Shown here piece by piece: positions 10,845-22,950 of a stretch of DNA of 64,000 bases. The notes beneath the pieces are model-generated. The model was not told where the DNA came from and ran no database searches. It saw only the letters and a list, made by a program, of their open reading frames with translations. Where the stretch lies: positions 14,505,941 to 14,569,940 of the forward strand of contig JAJHZJ010000413.1 in the NCBI GenBank assembly GCA_023548195.1, given 5' to 3'. A program made the position numbers and the translations under genes. How positions within the stretch are numbered: the first letter of the stretch is position 1; every line of letters starts with the position of its first letter. Source of the stretch: Bettongia penicillata ogilbyi (lineage: Eukaryota; Chordata; Mammalia; Diprotodontia; Potoroidae).

Positions 10845-11240
10845 GTAGATTCTAATCACCATGAGGGCAGGGAAATTTCATCTAATTTTCATTTGTTTCT
10901 TCTGCAGCAGTTAGGACCTTAGCTTGTGCATAATAGTACCACAGAATTATCTAGAAGGGGTTTTGGAGATAATCTTGTTTAACCCCCTTGGTTTAGAGGT
11001 GATAAAATTGAGGCCAAGAGAGGTGAAAACATCTGCCATCATAAATGATACATAGCAAAAGCAGAAACTGAACTCAGGCCCCTTTGATTCCAAATTTTGT
11101 GGCTTTATTTGTTCTCACTATGTGAATTCCTTATTTTTACAGATGAAAACATTTAAGCATAGAAAGGGAGGGAATTATCTGAAGTCACACAAGTACCAAG
11201 GGCCGAATTTGTACCATGTCACGTTACTCTCCTTTTTGCA
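10845..11240. repeat. L2 3' end (+) followed by two MIR fragments (-)
   Basis: Positions 10845-10937 carry 'atgagggcagggaaatttca', a sense L2 end. Positions 10938-11105 ('gataaaattgaggccaagag') and 11125-11235 ('tacagatgaaaacatttaag') are antisense MIR cores, probably two copies. Confidence 0.6.
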
Positions 11241-11605
11241 ATACCAATATTATGGAGCCCTGATGAGAAAGCATCTAATCATCAAAGTTTTGACTGCCCC
11301 AGAGTTGTACACTGGCAGAGAGTGAGACTAGAAGAATGTGAATCAGAGTACAGAATATGAATAAGGTGCATGAGAAATCCCTAGCACCTTCTCTCACCAA
11401 TAATCTAGTGAGTCAATGGTGGCATGAAATTTCAGTAAGCAAGAGTTAGGGTGAGGAGGGCATTCCATGCATATGAGAGGGTGGCAAACAGTCTAGACAA
11501 AGCAATATCCCTCCCACTTACCTCTCTTCACATCCCCATTAGGCTGTATGTTTATGTTTTCTTTTCCCTTTAAAGTCTTAATTTAACGTTTTGAGGATGG
11601 GAAAG
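11241..11605. other. No recognisable feature
   Basis: Unrecognised sequence without coding signs. Confidence 0.4.
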
Positions 11606-11795
11606 AGGAGGGGAGAGAGAGAGACAGAGAGAGAGACAGAGACAAAGAGACACAGAGACAGACACAGAGAGACAGAGACAGAGAGACAGAGACAGAGAGA
11701 GACAGACAGACAGACATAGGCAGATAGAAAGAAAAACAGAGAGATAGAGACAGATACAGAAACAGAGAGACTGAGAGAGAGAATGAATGAATGAA
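11606..11795. repeat. Imperfect (GA)n / GACA purine tract
   Basis: Interrupted gaga/gaca units occupy the tract, ending in 'gaatgaatgaatgaat'. Serine/leucine/cysteine-rich open frames on the other strand are translations of this repeat. Confidence 0.9.
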
Positions 11796-14504
11796 TATAA
11801 AGAAAGGAAAATTAGCAAAAGGACCAAATTTAAGAAGTTTCTCTTTACTCAAACCCTCACAGTCAAAGTTCTAAATGGTCCCTACAAAGGCTTAAATGCT
11901 AAAACAGCCGGGTCATTTGAATGTCTGTCTTCAAGTAAATGGAGGTTATTTTGAGAAAGAAGATTCCAGCGTCTCAGAGAGGGGCATCAGGAAAGGTTCC
12001 CCCTTAGGATGTGGTTCCTGAAGTGAACTATTTATGAAGATATTCTCAAAGGCAGAGGTGAGGAGGGAGGGGTTTCAAGGTGTAAGGTGATAGCTTATGC
12101 TAGAACAGAAATGGGAGAGGAAAAATGAACTTTGAGAAGCAGGTAAGTGGTCCAGGTAGACTGAAATGTAGAATATATCAAAGAGAACAATATGAAAAGA
12201 TCAGTTGAAGATAAACTACGAGGGATACAGGATTTGTAATCCATTCCAGTGCCAAGAATTTTGGGGGTAGAGAGTGACATGAATGGCCTGATTCTTAGGT
12301 GGAATATTTTGGTACTTTGTGGAGGACACATAAAAGTGGAGGGACTCTTACAATGCTCCCTATGAGGTAGTGAGGGCTTGACCAAGGGAAATGATGAAGT
12401 GAGTAGATTGAAGTGGATAGATGTGGGAGATGTTCAAGAGGTAAAATCAATAGAACTTGGCAATTGGTTCAATATAGTGTTTAGACCCTAGTGAAGAGTC
12501 AGTGATTACGCTAAGATTGTAACCATTGATGACTGGATACATGGTGATGCCCTCAACAGATAATAAGGACATTTGAGGAGTGGTAGGTTTAAGGGGAGAG
12601 ATAACAAGTTTCATTTTAGACAGGATGAATTTGAGTTATCAGTAAGACATTCAGGAGATGTCCAACAAGCAGCTGGACTTTTGGGATTAGAGATTAGGGC
12701 AAAAATTTAAATTTGTGAATCATCTGTGCAAAGATGATCACTGAAACCATGGAAAATAATGGGAGATCACTGGTGGAGGAAGTGTAGATGGAGAAGAGGG
12801 CTTTGGAAAGAGCCTTGGATGATATTTATGTCTGGGACAAAGAAAACTAATAACTAATAGTGAGACACATAAGAGAACTAGGAAAAAACAACGCCATGGG
12901 AGCTAAGGAGGTGGGGAGAGAAGATGGTATCAACTGTGTAGAAGCTATAGATAAAAGAAGAAAATGAGAAAAGCCCATCAAATTTACTAGTTTAAGTTAT
13001 CATTGATTGCCTTGGAGAGATATTTCAGTATTTGGTGGAACTGGAAGTCAGATTTCAAGAGTTAAAAATGAGTGAGATATGAGCAAGTAGGAGGAGGGGG
13101 TGTAGATGATTTCCCCCCCAGGAATTTTGCTGTGAAAGGAAAAAGAGATGTTAACGACAGCTTGAAAGGAAGGTAGGTTCAAGGGAAATATTTTTTTAAA
13201 AATATGGGACAGAGCTGGATATATCTGTGGGCAATGGAGAAGGAATCAGTAGGGAGGGAGAAAATGAAGATGATTCATAGACTAAGGAGGGGTTGATGGA
13301 AGAGGAACAGTCTCTCAGATGGGATCAAGGGTCCAAGAAGAGGAATCAACCTTGGCAAGATGATATAATCTCCATATCTTGGAGCAAAGAAGGAGATAAT
13401 GGAGGCATGACATCAAGGGTTTGAGGTACAAATTACGGGAAGAGGGGAGTTCATGAAGAATCAACCTCAATTTTCTTCTTTTTTTAAAATTAATTAATTA
13501 ATTTAACTTTTTACACTCATTTTCACAAAATTTTGGGTTCCAAATATTCTCCCCTTTTAACCCCTCCCCCACCCCAATACCCCAAGCAATCTAATTTTCC
13601 CTATCTCCAATCTGCCCTCTCTTCTGTCATCCCTCCCTTCTCTTGTCTCCATCTTCTCTTTTCTCCTGTAGGGCCAGATGACTTTCTATTCCTCACTAAC
13701 TGTATGTCTTCTTTCCTAGTAGCAATAGCAATACTAAACAGTTGTTCCTAAAACTTTGAGTTCCAAAATCTCCCCATCCCTCCCTCCCCACCCATTCCCT
13801 TTGGGAAGGCAGGCAACTCAATATAGGCCATATCTGTGTAATTTTGCAAATGTCTTCCCTGATAGTCGTGTTGTATAAGACTAACTGAATTACCCTCCAT
13901 CCTACCCTGCCACGCATTGTTTCTCTTCTGTCTTTTGATCCTGTCCCTCCCCAAGTGTTGACTTCAAATTGCTCCCTCCTCCCTTTGCCCTCCCTTCCAT
14001 CATGCCCCCCCTTGCTTATCTCCTCCCCTACTTTCCTATACTGTAAGATAGGTTTTCATACCAAAATGAGTGTGCATTTTATTCCTTCCTTTAGTCAAAT
14101 GTGATGAGGGTAAACTAATTGTTTTTTTTTTCTCAGCTCTCCTCTTTTTCCCTCCACTAAGAAGTCTCCTACTTGCCTCTTAAATGACATATAATTACCC
14201 CATTCCATTTCACCCTCTTTCCTCCCAGTACATTTCTCTCTCACCATTTACCTTAATTTCTTTTAAGATATGGTCCCATCCTATTCAATTCACTCTGTGC
14301 TCTCTGTCTCTGTATGTGTGTGCATGTGTGTATGTCTGTGTGCATGCATGTATGTACATGTGTGTGTGTGATCCCACCAACTATCCAGATACTGAAAAGT
14401 TTTAAGAGTTACAAATATTGTCTTTCCATGTAGGAATGTAAACAGTTCACTTCTGGTAAGTCCCTTAAGACTTCTCTTTGCTGTTTACTTTTTCATGCTT
14501 CTTC

Positions 14505-15604
14505 TCATTCCTGTGTTTGAAAATCAAATTTTCTTTTCAGCTCTGGTCTTTTCATCAAGAATGATTGAAAGTCCTCTGTTTCATTGAAAGACCATATTTT
14601 CCCCTAAAGTATTATACTCAGTTTAGCTGGATAGGTGATTCTTGGTTTGAGTCCCAGTTCCTTTGCCTTCTGGAATATCCTATTCCATGCCCTTCGATCC
14701 CTTAATGTAGAAGCTGCTAGATCTTGAGTTATCCTGATTGTATTTTCTAGCTTTTATTTATCTTTCTAGCTGCTTGCAAGATTTTCTCCTTGAGCTGGGA
14801 GTTCTGGAATTTGGCCACAATGTTCCTAGGAGTTTCTCTTTTTGGATCTCTTTCAGGTGGTGATCGATGGATTCTTTCAATACTTATTTTGCCCTCTGGT
14901 TCTAGAATGTCAGGGCAGTTTTCCTTGATAATTTCATGGAAGATGATATCTAGGCTCTTTTTTTGATCATGGCTTTCAGGTAGTCCCATAATTTTTAAAT
15001 TGTCCCTCCTGGATCTATTTTCCAGGTCAGTTGTTTTTCCCATGAGATATTTCACATTCTCTTCCATTTTTTCATTCTTTTGGTTTTGTTTGGTGATTTC
15101 TTGGTTTCTCAGAAAGTCATTAGACTCCATCTGTTCCATTCTAATTTTGAGAGAACTATTCTCTTCAGTGAGCTTTTGAACCTCTTTTTCCATTTGACTA
15201 ATTCTGCTTTTGAATGCATTCTTCTCCTCATTGGCTTTTTGAATCTCTTTTGCCAATTGAGTGAGACTATTCTTCAAGGTGTTCTTTTCTTCAGCATTTT
15301 TTTGGGTCTCTTTAACCAAGGTATTGACCCGTTTTTCATACTTTTCTTGCATCTCTCTCATTTCTCTTCCCAGCTTTTCCTCCACCTGTCTAACTTGCTT
15401 TTCAAAATCTTTTTTGAGCTCTTCCAAGGCCTGAGCCCACCTGACATCCCCCTGGGGTGTCTGGGGTGCTGAGGCTCCACCCTCCACGTCTTTCCCTGAT
15501 GGCAAGAATATTTCCTCGTCCTCGTCAGATCCGAATGTCGGGATCATTTGCATTTGTTGGAAAAAACTCTCTATAGTCTTATTTTTCTTCCCTTTTCTAG
15601 GCAT
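14505..15604 (-). pseudogene. HAL1-2 ORF1 with C-terminal frameshift
   Basis: Open from ATG at 15604 for 285 codons. Residues 1-50 are the basic/acidic N-terminus. About 55-190 is a heptad-rich coiled coil ('ENSSLKIRMEQMESNDF'), which in L1 ORF1p drives trimer formation. 'LENRSRRDNLKIMGLPE' near 196-212 starts the RRM, and 'TPRNIVAKFQNSQLKEK' opens the C-terminal RNA-binding domain. The frame then ends early (stop at 14747) because of a 4-bp net loss and base changes relative to HAL1-3. The rest of the C-terminal domain continues out of frame down to about 14505. It is therefore a broken nucleic-acid chaperone gene. Confidence 0.85.
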
Positions 15605-15734
15605 TTTCCCAGCCGGTTACTTGACTTCTGAGATTCCTGTCCACCCCTGCCTAGATCCGCCCAGCTAGTGCTTGGGCTCTGAGATTCAAATGGGCTTTTC
15701 GCACCGCTAATCAATGTGAGTTTTAGTTCTGGTG

Positions 15735-15885
15735 CTGGGGTGGGGGCAGGGCTGCCTCCCAGGCTCAGCTCCCTCAGGGCTTTATGCAGAGGCTTTCAGT
15801 AAAAAGCGGGGTGGGGCAGGGCCGTCTCCCAGGCTCAGCTCCCTCAGGTTGTTTATGCAGAGACCTTCCGTAATGAGGATCCTGC
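15735..15885 (-). repeat. Tandem 70-bp units in HAL1-2 5'UTR
   Basis: Two units share 'ctcccaggctcagctccctc', with starts at about 15746 and 15816 (plus coordinates). They are homologous to the HAL1-1 units. Confidence 0.8.
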
Positions 15886-15889
15886 CTGC

Positions 15890-16369
15890 TTCTGGGGAGA
15901 GTCCCAGGCCGGCCGCAGCTGCTGCTGCCTCCGCTGCCGCCCACGCCTCTGCCTCCGCCGCTTCCTGCCCCCGTCTCTGCCGCCGCGGCGTTCTCCCGAG
16001 GGGGCCTGAGTCACGGAGACCCTCCGCTCCCCCTCTCGTCCAGCCCAGCCTTCTCTCTCACTGACCTGTATCTTCTGTGGGCGGAGGGACTTTCCAGGCT
16101 GCCAGAGCCTCCGTCCCTGAAGGCTGCTCGGGTCAGCTTCTCTGGGGCTGTGGCCAGGGCAGCGCTGGGGGTGGGTTCTGCTTTCCGGGGTGTGACGGAC
16201 CCTGGGGACAGGTCTCCAGGGCTCCCTGGAACGGAAATCTCTTCCACTCCGTTTCTGTACCCCTTTCAGTGGTCCAGAAGATATGTGGTCTCTTTTTACA
16301 TTAATTCTATGGGCTGTGGTTTCGGAGCTCGTAAACATGCGTCCTTCTACTCCGCCATCTTGGCTCCGC
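15890..16369 (-). promoter_or_regulatory. HAL1-2 5'UTR, CpG-rich promoter region
   Basis: A strongly GC-rich block with many intact CpGs. The YY1-like 'aagatggcgg' is at 16352-16361 on the minus strand. Promoter role is inferred from L1 precedent. Confidence 0.6.
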
Positions 16370-17394
16370 CCTCAATTTTCTCCATAGGAGGCCATGTTCT
16401 CTGCAGACAGGTCTTGGGAGGGCGGTTATGATATAAGGAGCTGGAATGAGGGAAAGGAACTTTAGAAGAGATGTTTCAGAAAACACAACAGAGCCAATAA
16501 AGGGTGAATAAAAAGTCTGTTGTGAAGCAGTGAGATTTGTTGTGAGCAGAGAAGTTGAGATTGAATGACATGAATTTGTTGAGTTTATCACTTCATTATT
16601 TGGAATGATTGTATAATTTCCCCCAGCAGTATTGAGCATTCAGGGAGCATGAGCAAAGAAGATGGATGGTGGGAGTGAGCCAGGGCTGATGGGACATAAA
16701 TGGCAGAAGGAGAAGGGGGCAAGATATTCCAAGGTAGAAGAAAGTGCATACATAATTGGCCGATCTGGTCAAGACTGTGAAGAGAGGAATATTGTTCTAG
16801 ATCAGAATATGGCTAGAGAAAAGAATTGAATGAATTGGTGAAAATACAGGCATAAATAGGAAGAGCTTGGCCGAAAGACAGATGAATGGATAGAAGTTTG
16901 CCATCAGAGAGGAATTTTAAAGATTAGTATTTTGAGGCAGTATTATCATCAGTGATGGTGAGATTTGTTATGGTCACTCTTGTGAGTAGCTGAGATGGGA
17001 TAAAGGTTCAGGTCATGGTGACTGAGTGAAGAAGTTGATAAACTGAGAGGCTGTGTCTGAGGGGATGTCAATGGGTAAGTTCCCAAGTAGGGGTAGGGGA
17101 ACATAGGACTATAATTCAGGGGTTGGACTCTCTAGAGAGAAAGGTACTGGACATCTATAGGTTGGTGTGTTACAAGATGATCTAAACATATGAAATGAGT
17201 CTCATTCCAGGAAAGGTTGCTGGACAGTGGTTGCAGAGAAAAGGTCAGGAAGTAAGAGTGGGGAAGCAAAACTCTACTTATACTCCTGGTTTAGTATGTT
17301 GGAACACACAAGAACGGGAGTACCCAGTATTGGAAAAAAGTGGACAGGAATGCAGTCTTCTCTCCCCATCAGAAGTGGTGTCCAACGTAGCATT

Positions 17395-17760
17395 GACTGT
17401 AATAGAAACCACAATTGTCCTCATTGTGAATACGAGGAAACTGAGGTTTGGAGAAGTTAAATGATTTGCCCAAGGTCATATAATTAGTCAATATTTTGCT
17501 GTTCAGCTGGGGTTTTCTTGATGAGATATTGGAGCAGTTTGCCATTTCCTTCTCTAGCTCATTTTACAGATGAGGAAACTGAGACAAACAGAATTGAGTG
17601 ATTTGCCCAGGTTCAGACAAATACCAAATGTCTCGGGCCAGATTGGAACTCAGGTCTTCCTCACTCCAGGCTTGGTGCCCTATAAACCGTGCCACCCAAC
17701 TGCCCCATTGGTAAATATTGTAGGTATAATTTGAACCCATCTATCTAACTTTGAGGGCAT
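17395..17760 (-). repeat. MIR split by a SINE
   Basis: 'cgaggaaactgaggtttgga' and 'gatttgcccaaggtcatata' (up to about 17490) form an antisense MIR that resumes after the SINE at about 17707 with 'tataatttgaacccatctat'. The duplicated junction is 'ttagtcaatatt' versus 'attggtaaatatt', diverged. Confidence 0.7.
17503..17706 (-). mobile_element. Mar1-type CORE-SINE
   Basis: Antisense order: tail ('ctggggttttcttgatgag'), CORE ('tttacagatgaggaaactga') and tRNA-like head ending 'gtgccacccaactgcccc'. Confidence 0.85.
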
Positions 17761-17959
17761 CAAGTATCCACAATAACTTGCTCATATTCACATAGATGGT
17801 GACATTTATTATGGCTCACACCTGCAAGCATAGAGCTGGTCCTATCAGGGAAGCTGATATGAAGCCACGGACATATAACAGCATCACAGATCTGTTACTG
17901 CTAAGCTCACGTAGAGTTACCATTTGGTACAATTTAAGAACTCGATTTTGGTGGGGGGA

Positions 17960-18170
17960 AGAGAATATATACACATCACACTTTTAAAGTTTAATTTGCA
18001 TTATTTAAAATTTCTCCACTTTTTAAAGTCTAGTAATCAGCCACATAATAAAGCAAACCTTGATGTGCAGCATTTGTCAATTTTTGAGGTATAAATGCTA
18101 ACACTGAAAATTTAACAATCAGCTCTTGTGAGCCAGCTTCAGTGGGCTCCAGCACACCTCCTGTTGTGCT
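17960..18170. repeat. Unnamed old interspersed repeat, copy A
   Basis: It shares an ordered series of words with 42980-43110: 'aatttctccactttttaaag', 'gcaaaccttgatgtgcagca', 'aaatgctaacactgaaaat' and 'caatcagctc'. It may be an old hAT or similar DNA transposon fragment, but I cannot assign it. Confidence 0.5.
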
Positions 18171-18384
18171 TCTTTGTGGATGGAAAGTAACTTTGGGTTC
18201 TTCAAGGCTAGGCCAGAAGAGTATAAGCTCTTCTAAGTTCCACCAAGCTAAAAAGACTTCAGACATGACTCAAGTGATAGACTTGTATGTATCTTGTCAC
18301 AAGGCTGTCTGTGGGGGTGATGACATTTTTAGCCAGAGCAACTTCCGAAAATTAAATTCAAGAGTTTTGGCCAGGTGCCTCCAT

Positions 18385-18978
18385 GCCAGAGATAATGAGA
18401 GCTCACCTTTACCTGGGGCTTGTAAGCTTACAAAGTCTTTTATGTATATTATTTCTCATGACCTTGATGAGAATTCTATAAAATAGGCATTATTATCCTC
18501 TTTCTGCAAAGGAGGAGGATGAGGTTCTGATGAGGCAAAGGGCTTGTCCAAGGTCACACAGCTAATCAGGATGAAAGTCTAGATCTTCCTGAGCTCAAGC
18601 CTAGCACATGATCAATGACAGATCCTTTAAGTGTTAGTAATATAGTAATTACTGTGGAAGAGAGGCAAATGCTGATGACTTTCAAAGCCTGCCTCTGAAA
18701 ACTATGATTTTTGTTAACTCCCCTCTTGTTGAAAACTTGGACTCTGAATACCCTTTCAACTATGGATGCATAAGCCTCTGATCTCAAGTAAGTGGTACTG
18801 TCAGAAATGCACTGAAGTCAAAGGATCTGGGCTCAAATCCTGTCCTAATACTTATTACTTGTGTGACCTTGGGCAAATCACTTAACCTTCCTGGGCCTCA
18901 GTTTCCTTCTCTTTGAGGTGGGAGGAGAAGCGGATGACTCCACAGTCCTGTCTCTCTAAATGCTATTTTATGATCTTT
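18385..18978. repeat. Two MIR copies, opposite orientation
   Basis: Positions 18385-18605 are an antisense MIR ('ccaaggtcacacagctaatc'). Positions 18795-18978 are a sense MIR ('acttgtgtgaccttgggcaa', 'ccttcctgggcctcagtttc'). Confidence 0.75.
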
Positions 18979-19934
18979 GGGTTGGGTTAAATGTCTATAC
19001 AGTTACACATTTAGTATTAAACTACTAGTAATCTTTCTTACCACAACCCACCTCCTGGTCCATCATTTTCCCTCTGCTTCTGCAAACTTTCCTTACAGAT
19101 TTGGAGGGAGAAAGAAGTTGGGGCTCAGCAGAAACAGGGACAAAGGGTTAATTAATCAGTCAGCCAGCTGCAATGTAGTAGCATGTGGATGTAGGAGAGG
19201 GAGCATGGTGGGAAGAGAAAAGAATCCCACTTTGGGGAAGTCACTGAAGACTAGCACTGTCCCTCCTAGCCAGGGCCACTGGCTGCCATCAGGAGACATG
19301 GTTGCAGGAGATAATATTTTCTTCTTGGCTTTACACTCTGCATTAGCAACTCTTTGGCCACAACCAGCTTCAATAGGACAAGAGCAAATGTATCTTGCTT
19401 TGAAAGCAACAAATCTATTTCAGATCATCTGACTGTTTCTTGACCATGAGAAGTCAGGTTACAAAACCCAAACTAGGAGGAAAGAAAAGGATTCAGGCAG
19501 CACAGGCCTCTTATTTCTGAACCTGTAGATGTTTGTTTTGCCAGATAGCCAAAGAGCATCACGGGAAATGTGCAAGATTTGTAATTTCAAGCTCACTTGG
19601 CAATGCCGGTTTCCTGAGAAACTTTTCCAAAACTTCTTAATCACGTATTGTAAAACTGGAACATGTTAGTAATTTAAAAGTTCCGTTCAATTAAATTCGG
19701 CAAATATATATGATGTGTCTGCTGTGTATAAGGCAACGAGTGAGGTTTTATGGAAACAGACAAATTGACTTTAATGGCTGGCTGTTTAATTCATTCTGGA
19801 CCATATTTGATTAACACTGCTTTGGCTAATAAGGTCCCTGTCTGGGAAAGGATCTCTTAAGAAGCCAATTGCATGAAAATAAAAGATGTTTTATTAAGAA
19901 CTTCAGTCTACAAACACTTGGGAAACGTTACTTC
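18979..19934. other. Apparently unique sequence
   Basis: No repeat I recognise apart from a possible L2 end near 19690. The 19740-19920 part contains several homeodomain-like TAAT cores and looks less decayed than its surroundings. There is no convincing coding exon. Confidence 0.4.
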
Positions 19935-20470
19935 AATCAACCAATAAGCATTCATGAATTACTTGCTATGTTCTAGGTAATGCATTAGGCATCAGGGATA
20001 TAGTAATCAAAGTGAGGCAGTTCCAGCACTCAGGTGGCTCATATATCACTAGGGGGATCATGTTGACAAATAAGTGTATATAAGATATACACAAAACAAA
20101 TGTCAAGAAAGGCTTCCTGAAGAAGGAGACATTTGAGTTAAGCTTGTAAGACATCTACGGCTTCCAAGAAGCAGAGAGGAGGAGAGAGAATGTTCTAGGC
20201 ATGGGGGATAGCCCATGCAGAGGATCCAAGATGGAAGATAGAATGCCATATAAAGGGAACAGCAATTGAGGAATTTTGACCACAACATAAAGTATGTGAG
20301 GGGGAATCATGTACAAGCATCCTGGAAAGAAAGACTGGAGCCAAATAGAACTTTATACTTTAAACCTAAAGAAAACAGAGATCCAGTAGAGTTTCTCCAA
20401 CAGGGGCAGAGGAGTGATGTTGTCAGACCTTAAAATGTTTTTCTTTAGCCAATTCATCCTGTAAGTATTC
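19935..20470 (-). repeat. L2 LINE, antisense 3' part
   Basis: From the 3' terminus ('cattcatgaattacttgcta') inward: 'gaaaggcttcctgaagaagg', 'atgttctaggcatgggggat' and 'ggagtgatgttgtcagacct' are successive reverse-complemented L2 landmarks. Confidence 0.75.
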
Positions 20471-21138
20471 AAGGCCCATGTACAGCAAAAAAAATAACAG
20501 GTTACCCCCTGCAAATATTTGGAATGACAGTATCCATCACTAAGAATGAATCACAGGAGCAATAAGGGAGTCCTAAGTGGTACTTAGGTCACCTATGAAT
20601 CCGTCTAAAGATATGATTTTTTTTTATTCAATCTTTTGGGCTGACTGGATATCCTAAATGTACCCAAGAAGTAGGTGGCTTGTGTGTAACAGGCTTATAC
20701 AAATAGATTGGGAGATGACTCATTCCAGTTAGAAGAGACTAGATTTCTACCATTTGGAGAAACAGGAGGAGAGCCATGGCTGGGAGTTCACTCCTTTGCC
20801 CTTCTATCACCAAGTGGGGCACCATGCTAGAATTATATCTATTATATGTCAGACAGTTGAAGTCTAGGAATATAATTCTTTTGGTGCTCAGGATAAAAAC
20901 CATATTCCCTAGTCATTCTAAATTAACTTATCTTGTGCTTTTCCTTTCCCAGATCAAGTATTAAAGGTAGGGAGGGAAATATTTTCACTCAACACCTCAA
21001 GGATAATAGTCTAATGTTAACCAGTTTAGCTTCCTCTCACCATATATTTTATAAAAAACCACAAACGTGTAGAGAGCAAAATTATTTATTAAATAAAGCC
21101 AGCAAAAAAAAGTGATGAAGAAGTCTTCAAATTAATTT
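20471..21138. other. No recognisable feature
   Basis: Unrecognised AT-rich sequence. Confidence 0.4.
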
Positions 21139-21408
21139 AGGTTGTGTTCATCTTTTATTTTCAAAGAGGCCCATGACATCAGAGGAATGATGATATGACT
21201 TGCACTTGACTTTGTTTTGAGTGAGGGAGGGCTGTGCAGGTCACCAGTCTTACTTTCTCCACCTGAGCCATCTGGGTCCAGTGACCAGATATTCATCAGG
21301 ATGACTGGAGATGTCCCAGGATGCAATGAGAGACCTTGGCCTTTAGGCTAAAGCCTTTTCAGGTACTCACTTAAAGTGAGGCAATGCCCATTCAGTGAAT
21401 AGTTCTCT
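21139..21408 (-). mobile_element. Second marsupial SINE family, antisense
   Basis: The region begins 'aggttgtgttcatctttta', then 'gaatgatgatatgacttgca' and 'ttcatcaggatgactggag'. This pattern recurs at 38200-38292 and 38831-38950, so it is a family distinct in its 3' tail from the Mar1 type. Confidence 0.65.
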
Positions 21409-21620
21409 TTAAAAAGTAGTCAGCGAGATGGCCCCTTTAATAGAAAAGAAAAAAATAAATAGATAAATCATGCTGAGAGGGGCAGAAGCCTGTTACTATT
21501 GACATTCACTACAAGCCAGGAGAGTCCAAAAATAGCCATAGAATGGAAGTTGGGCAGGGACCTATTGTTGTTTCATCCATGGGCTTCAGAGTGCATTGGG
21601 TCTAAGGTTTTAGGGGAGAC

Positions 21621-21621
<1 letters not shown>

Positions 21622-21692
<71 letters not shown>

Positions 21693-22020
21693 AGGAGAGA
21701 GAGAGAAAGGAAGGAAGGAAGGAAGGAAGGAAGGAAGGAAGGAAGGAAGATAGGAAAGAAAGAAAGGAAGGAAGGAAGGAAGGAAGGAAGGAAGAAAGGA
21801 AGAAAGGAAGGAAGAAAGGAAGGAAGGAAGGAAGGAAGAAAGGAAAGAAGGAAGGAAGAAAGAAAAAGAAAGAAAGAAAGAGAAAGAAAGAAAGAGAAAG
21901 AAAGAAAGATAGAAAAAAGAAAAAATGAAAGCAGGAAGAAGGAATGAAGGAAGGAAAGAAAGGAAAGGAAAGAAAAGGAAAGGAAAGAAAAAAAGGAACG
22001 GAAGGGAAAGGAAAGGAAAG
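21622..22020. repeat. (GAAA)n / (GGAA)n polypurine array
   Basis: About 400 bp are almost purely purine on the plus strand. GAAA units run to about 21690, followed by GGAA blocks and mixed units. Lys/Arg/Glu-rich and Phe/Leu/Ser-rich frames here are artefacts of the repeat. Confidence 0.95.
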
Positions 22021-22029
22021 GCCATTAAT

Positions 22030-22330
22030 GAAGATATTCTATTGGGGATACTTATGCATGTTGTAGCATGGTATAAAAGTGTCTCTGAAATGGCATGGAG
22101 GATGGGGTAATACTGGATTTTAAAAGTAGGGAATTTAAGAGGTAGGGTAAGAAGGTAATTCATTCTAGGCATGGGGAACAGTCTTTGGGAAGAAATAAAG
22201 ATGGAAGCTTGAATGCCAGGCACAAAAAACAGCAAGAAATCCTCTTTGAAGATTTAGGTGAAATAATATAGAAGAGTTAGGGGGACCTGAGAAAAGGATG
22301 CAATTTTAACCCAATTTGGGGGAGAGCTGT
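22030..22330 (-). repeat. L2 LINE fragment, antisense
   Basis: 'cattctaggcatggggaaca' and 'gatggaagcttgaatgccag' are antisense L2 landmarks, as at about 20190. Confidence 0.6.
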
Positions 22331-22675
22331 TTCACCCAATGAGTCTCTGGGGACACAGGTTCTCAGAATCACCAAATTTAACCAGTCTGGTCCTTAGAGT
22401 AGAGACACATGATCTGAATGGTGCCTTTGTTTCCTGGCAGGACCTTTCAGAACTTGGGTAATATTTGCATGGCCCTCCAAAAGGCATTAAGAAATCAGAA
22501 GAAAGGAGACATAAAGATAAAGGAGAAATAAGGAGGGTTACGAGACCATAGAGCAGGAAAAGATTTGAGTGGTCATTGAGTCCTACCCTTTTCTTGTGCA
22601 GATGAGGAAAGTGAAGCACTATGAGTTTTAATATCTTTATCATGGTTATGCTGCTGGGAAGAATCTGAGGTAGGG
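22331..22675. other. Unrecognised, ending in an antisense MIR
   Basis: Positions 22574-22650 ('gtgcagatgaggaaagtgaa') resemble an antisense MIR core. The rest is unassigned. Confidence 0.45.
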
Positions 22676-22679
22676 TTTT

Positions 22680-22705
22680 GGAGAAGAAGAGGAGGAAGAA
22701 GAAGA

Positions 22706-22744
<39 letters not shown>

Positions 22745-22950
22745 AGAAGAAGAAGAAGAAGAAGAAGAAGAAGAAGAAGAAGAAGAAGAAGGAGAAGAAG
22801 AAGAAGGAGGAGGAGGAGGAGAGGGAGGGGGAGGAGAAGAAGAAGGAAGAGGGGAAGAAGGAGAAGAAAGAGAAGAAGGAGAAGAGGAGGAGGAGCAGGG
22901 GGAGAAAAAAGAAAGAGGAGGAGGAGAAAAAGGAGACAAAGAAGGAGAAG
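22680..22950. repeat. (GAA)n / (GGA)n polypurine array
   Basis: A long GAA trinucleotide run (pure at about 22722-22790) grades into GGA-rich units. Poly-Lys, poly-Glu, poly-Ser and poly-Phe frames are repeat translations. Confidence 0.95.

Larger units (their letters stand above)
13477..16369 (-). mobile_element. HAL1-2: half-L1 retrotransposon, near full length
   Basis: Read on the minus strand: 5' end with 'ccaagatggcggagtag' (16352-16368), GC-rich 5'UTR with two tandem units (about 15735-15880), ORF1 starting at 15604, then directly a purine-rich 3'UTR with a (CA)n block (about 14313-14372) and a G-rich tract, and an A-rich tail (13477-13490). The 12-bp duplication 'cctcaattttct' lies at 13465-13476 and 16370-16381. 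There is no ORF2: the interval between the ORF1 end (about 14505) and the tail is only about 1 kb and holds no endonuclease or reverse-transcriptase motif. HAL1-3 has the same architecture, so this is a family trait ('half-L1', known in eutherians and opossum) and not a private deletion. Confidence 0.85.
12090..17170 (-). repeat. Long antisense L2 (5.1 kb span) split by HAL1-2
   Basis: Positions 12090-13464 read as an antisense L2. 'gagggctttggaaagagcct' and 'atgacatttgtctgggac'-like text fall in the reverse-complemented ORF2, and 'ggaattttgctgtgaaagga' is its upstream part. The homology appears to resume at 16382 after HAL1-2, but 16382-17170 is decayed and less certain (probably the L2 5' region). 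Confidence 0.6.

Noticed and set aside
13477..14505. Search for ORF2 (endonuclease/reverse transcriptase) after HAL1-2 ORF1
   Set aside because: Only a purine-rich 3'UTR with (CA)n is present and no catalytic motifs are seen; HAL1-3 gives the same result.
15080..15472. Plus-strand frame of 130 codons
   Set aside because: It is the antisense shadow of HAL1-2 ORF1; likewise 27531-27950 and 9527-9781 for the other copies.
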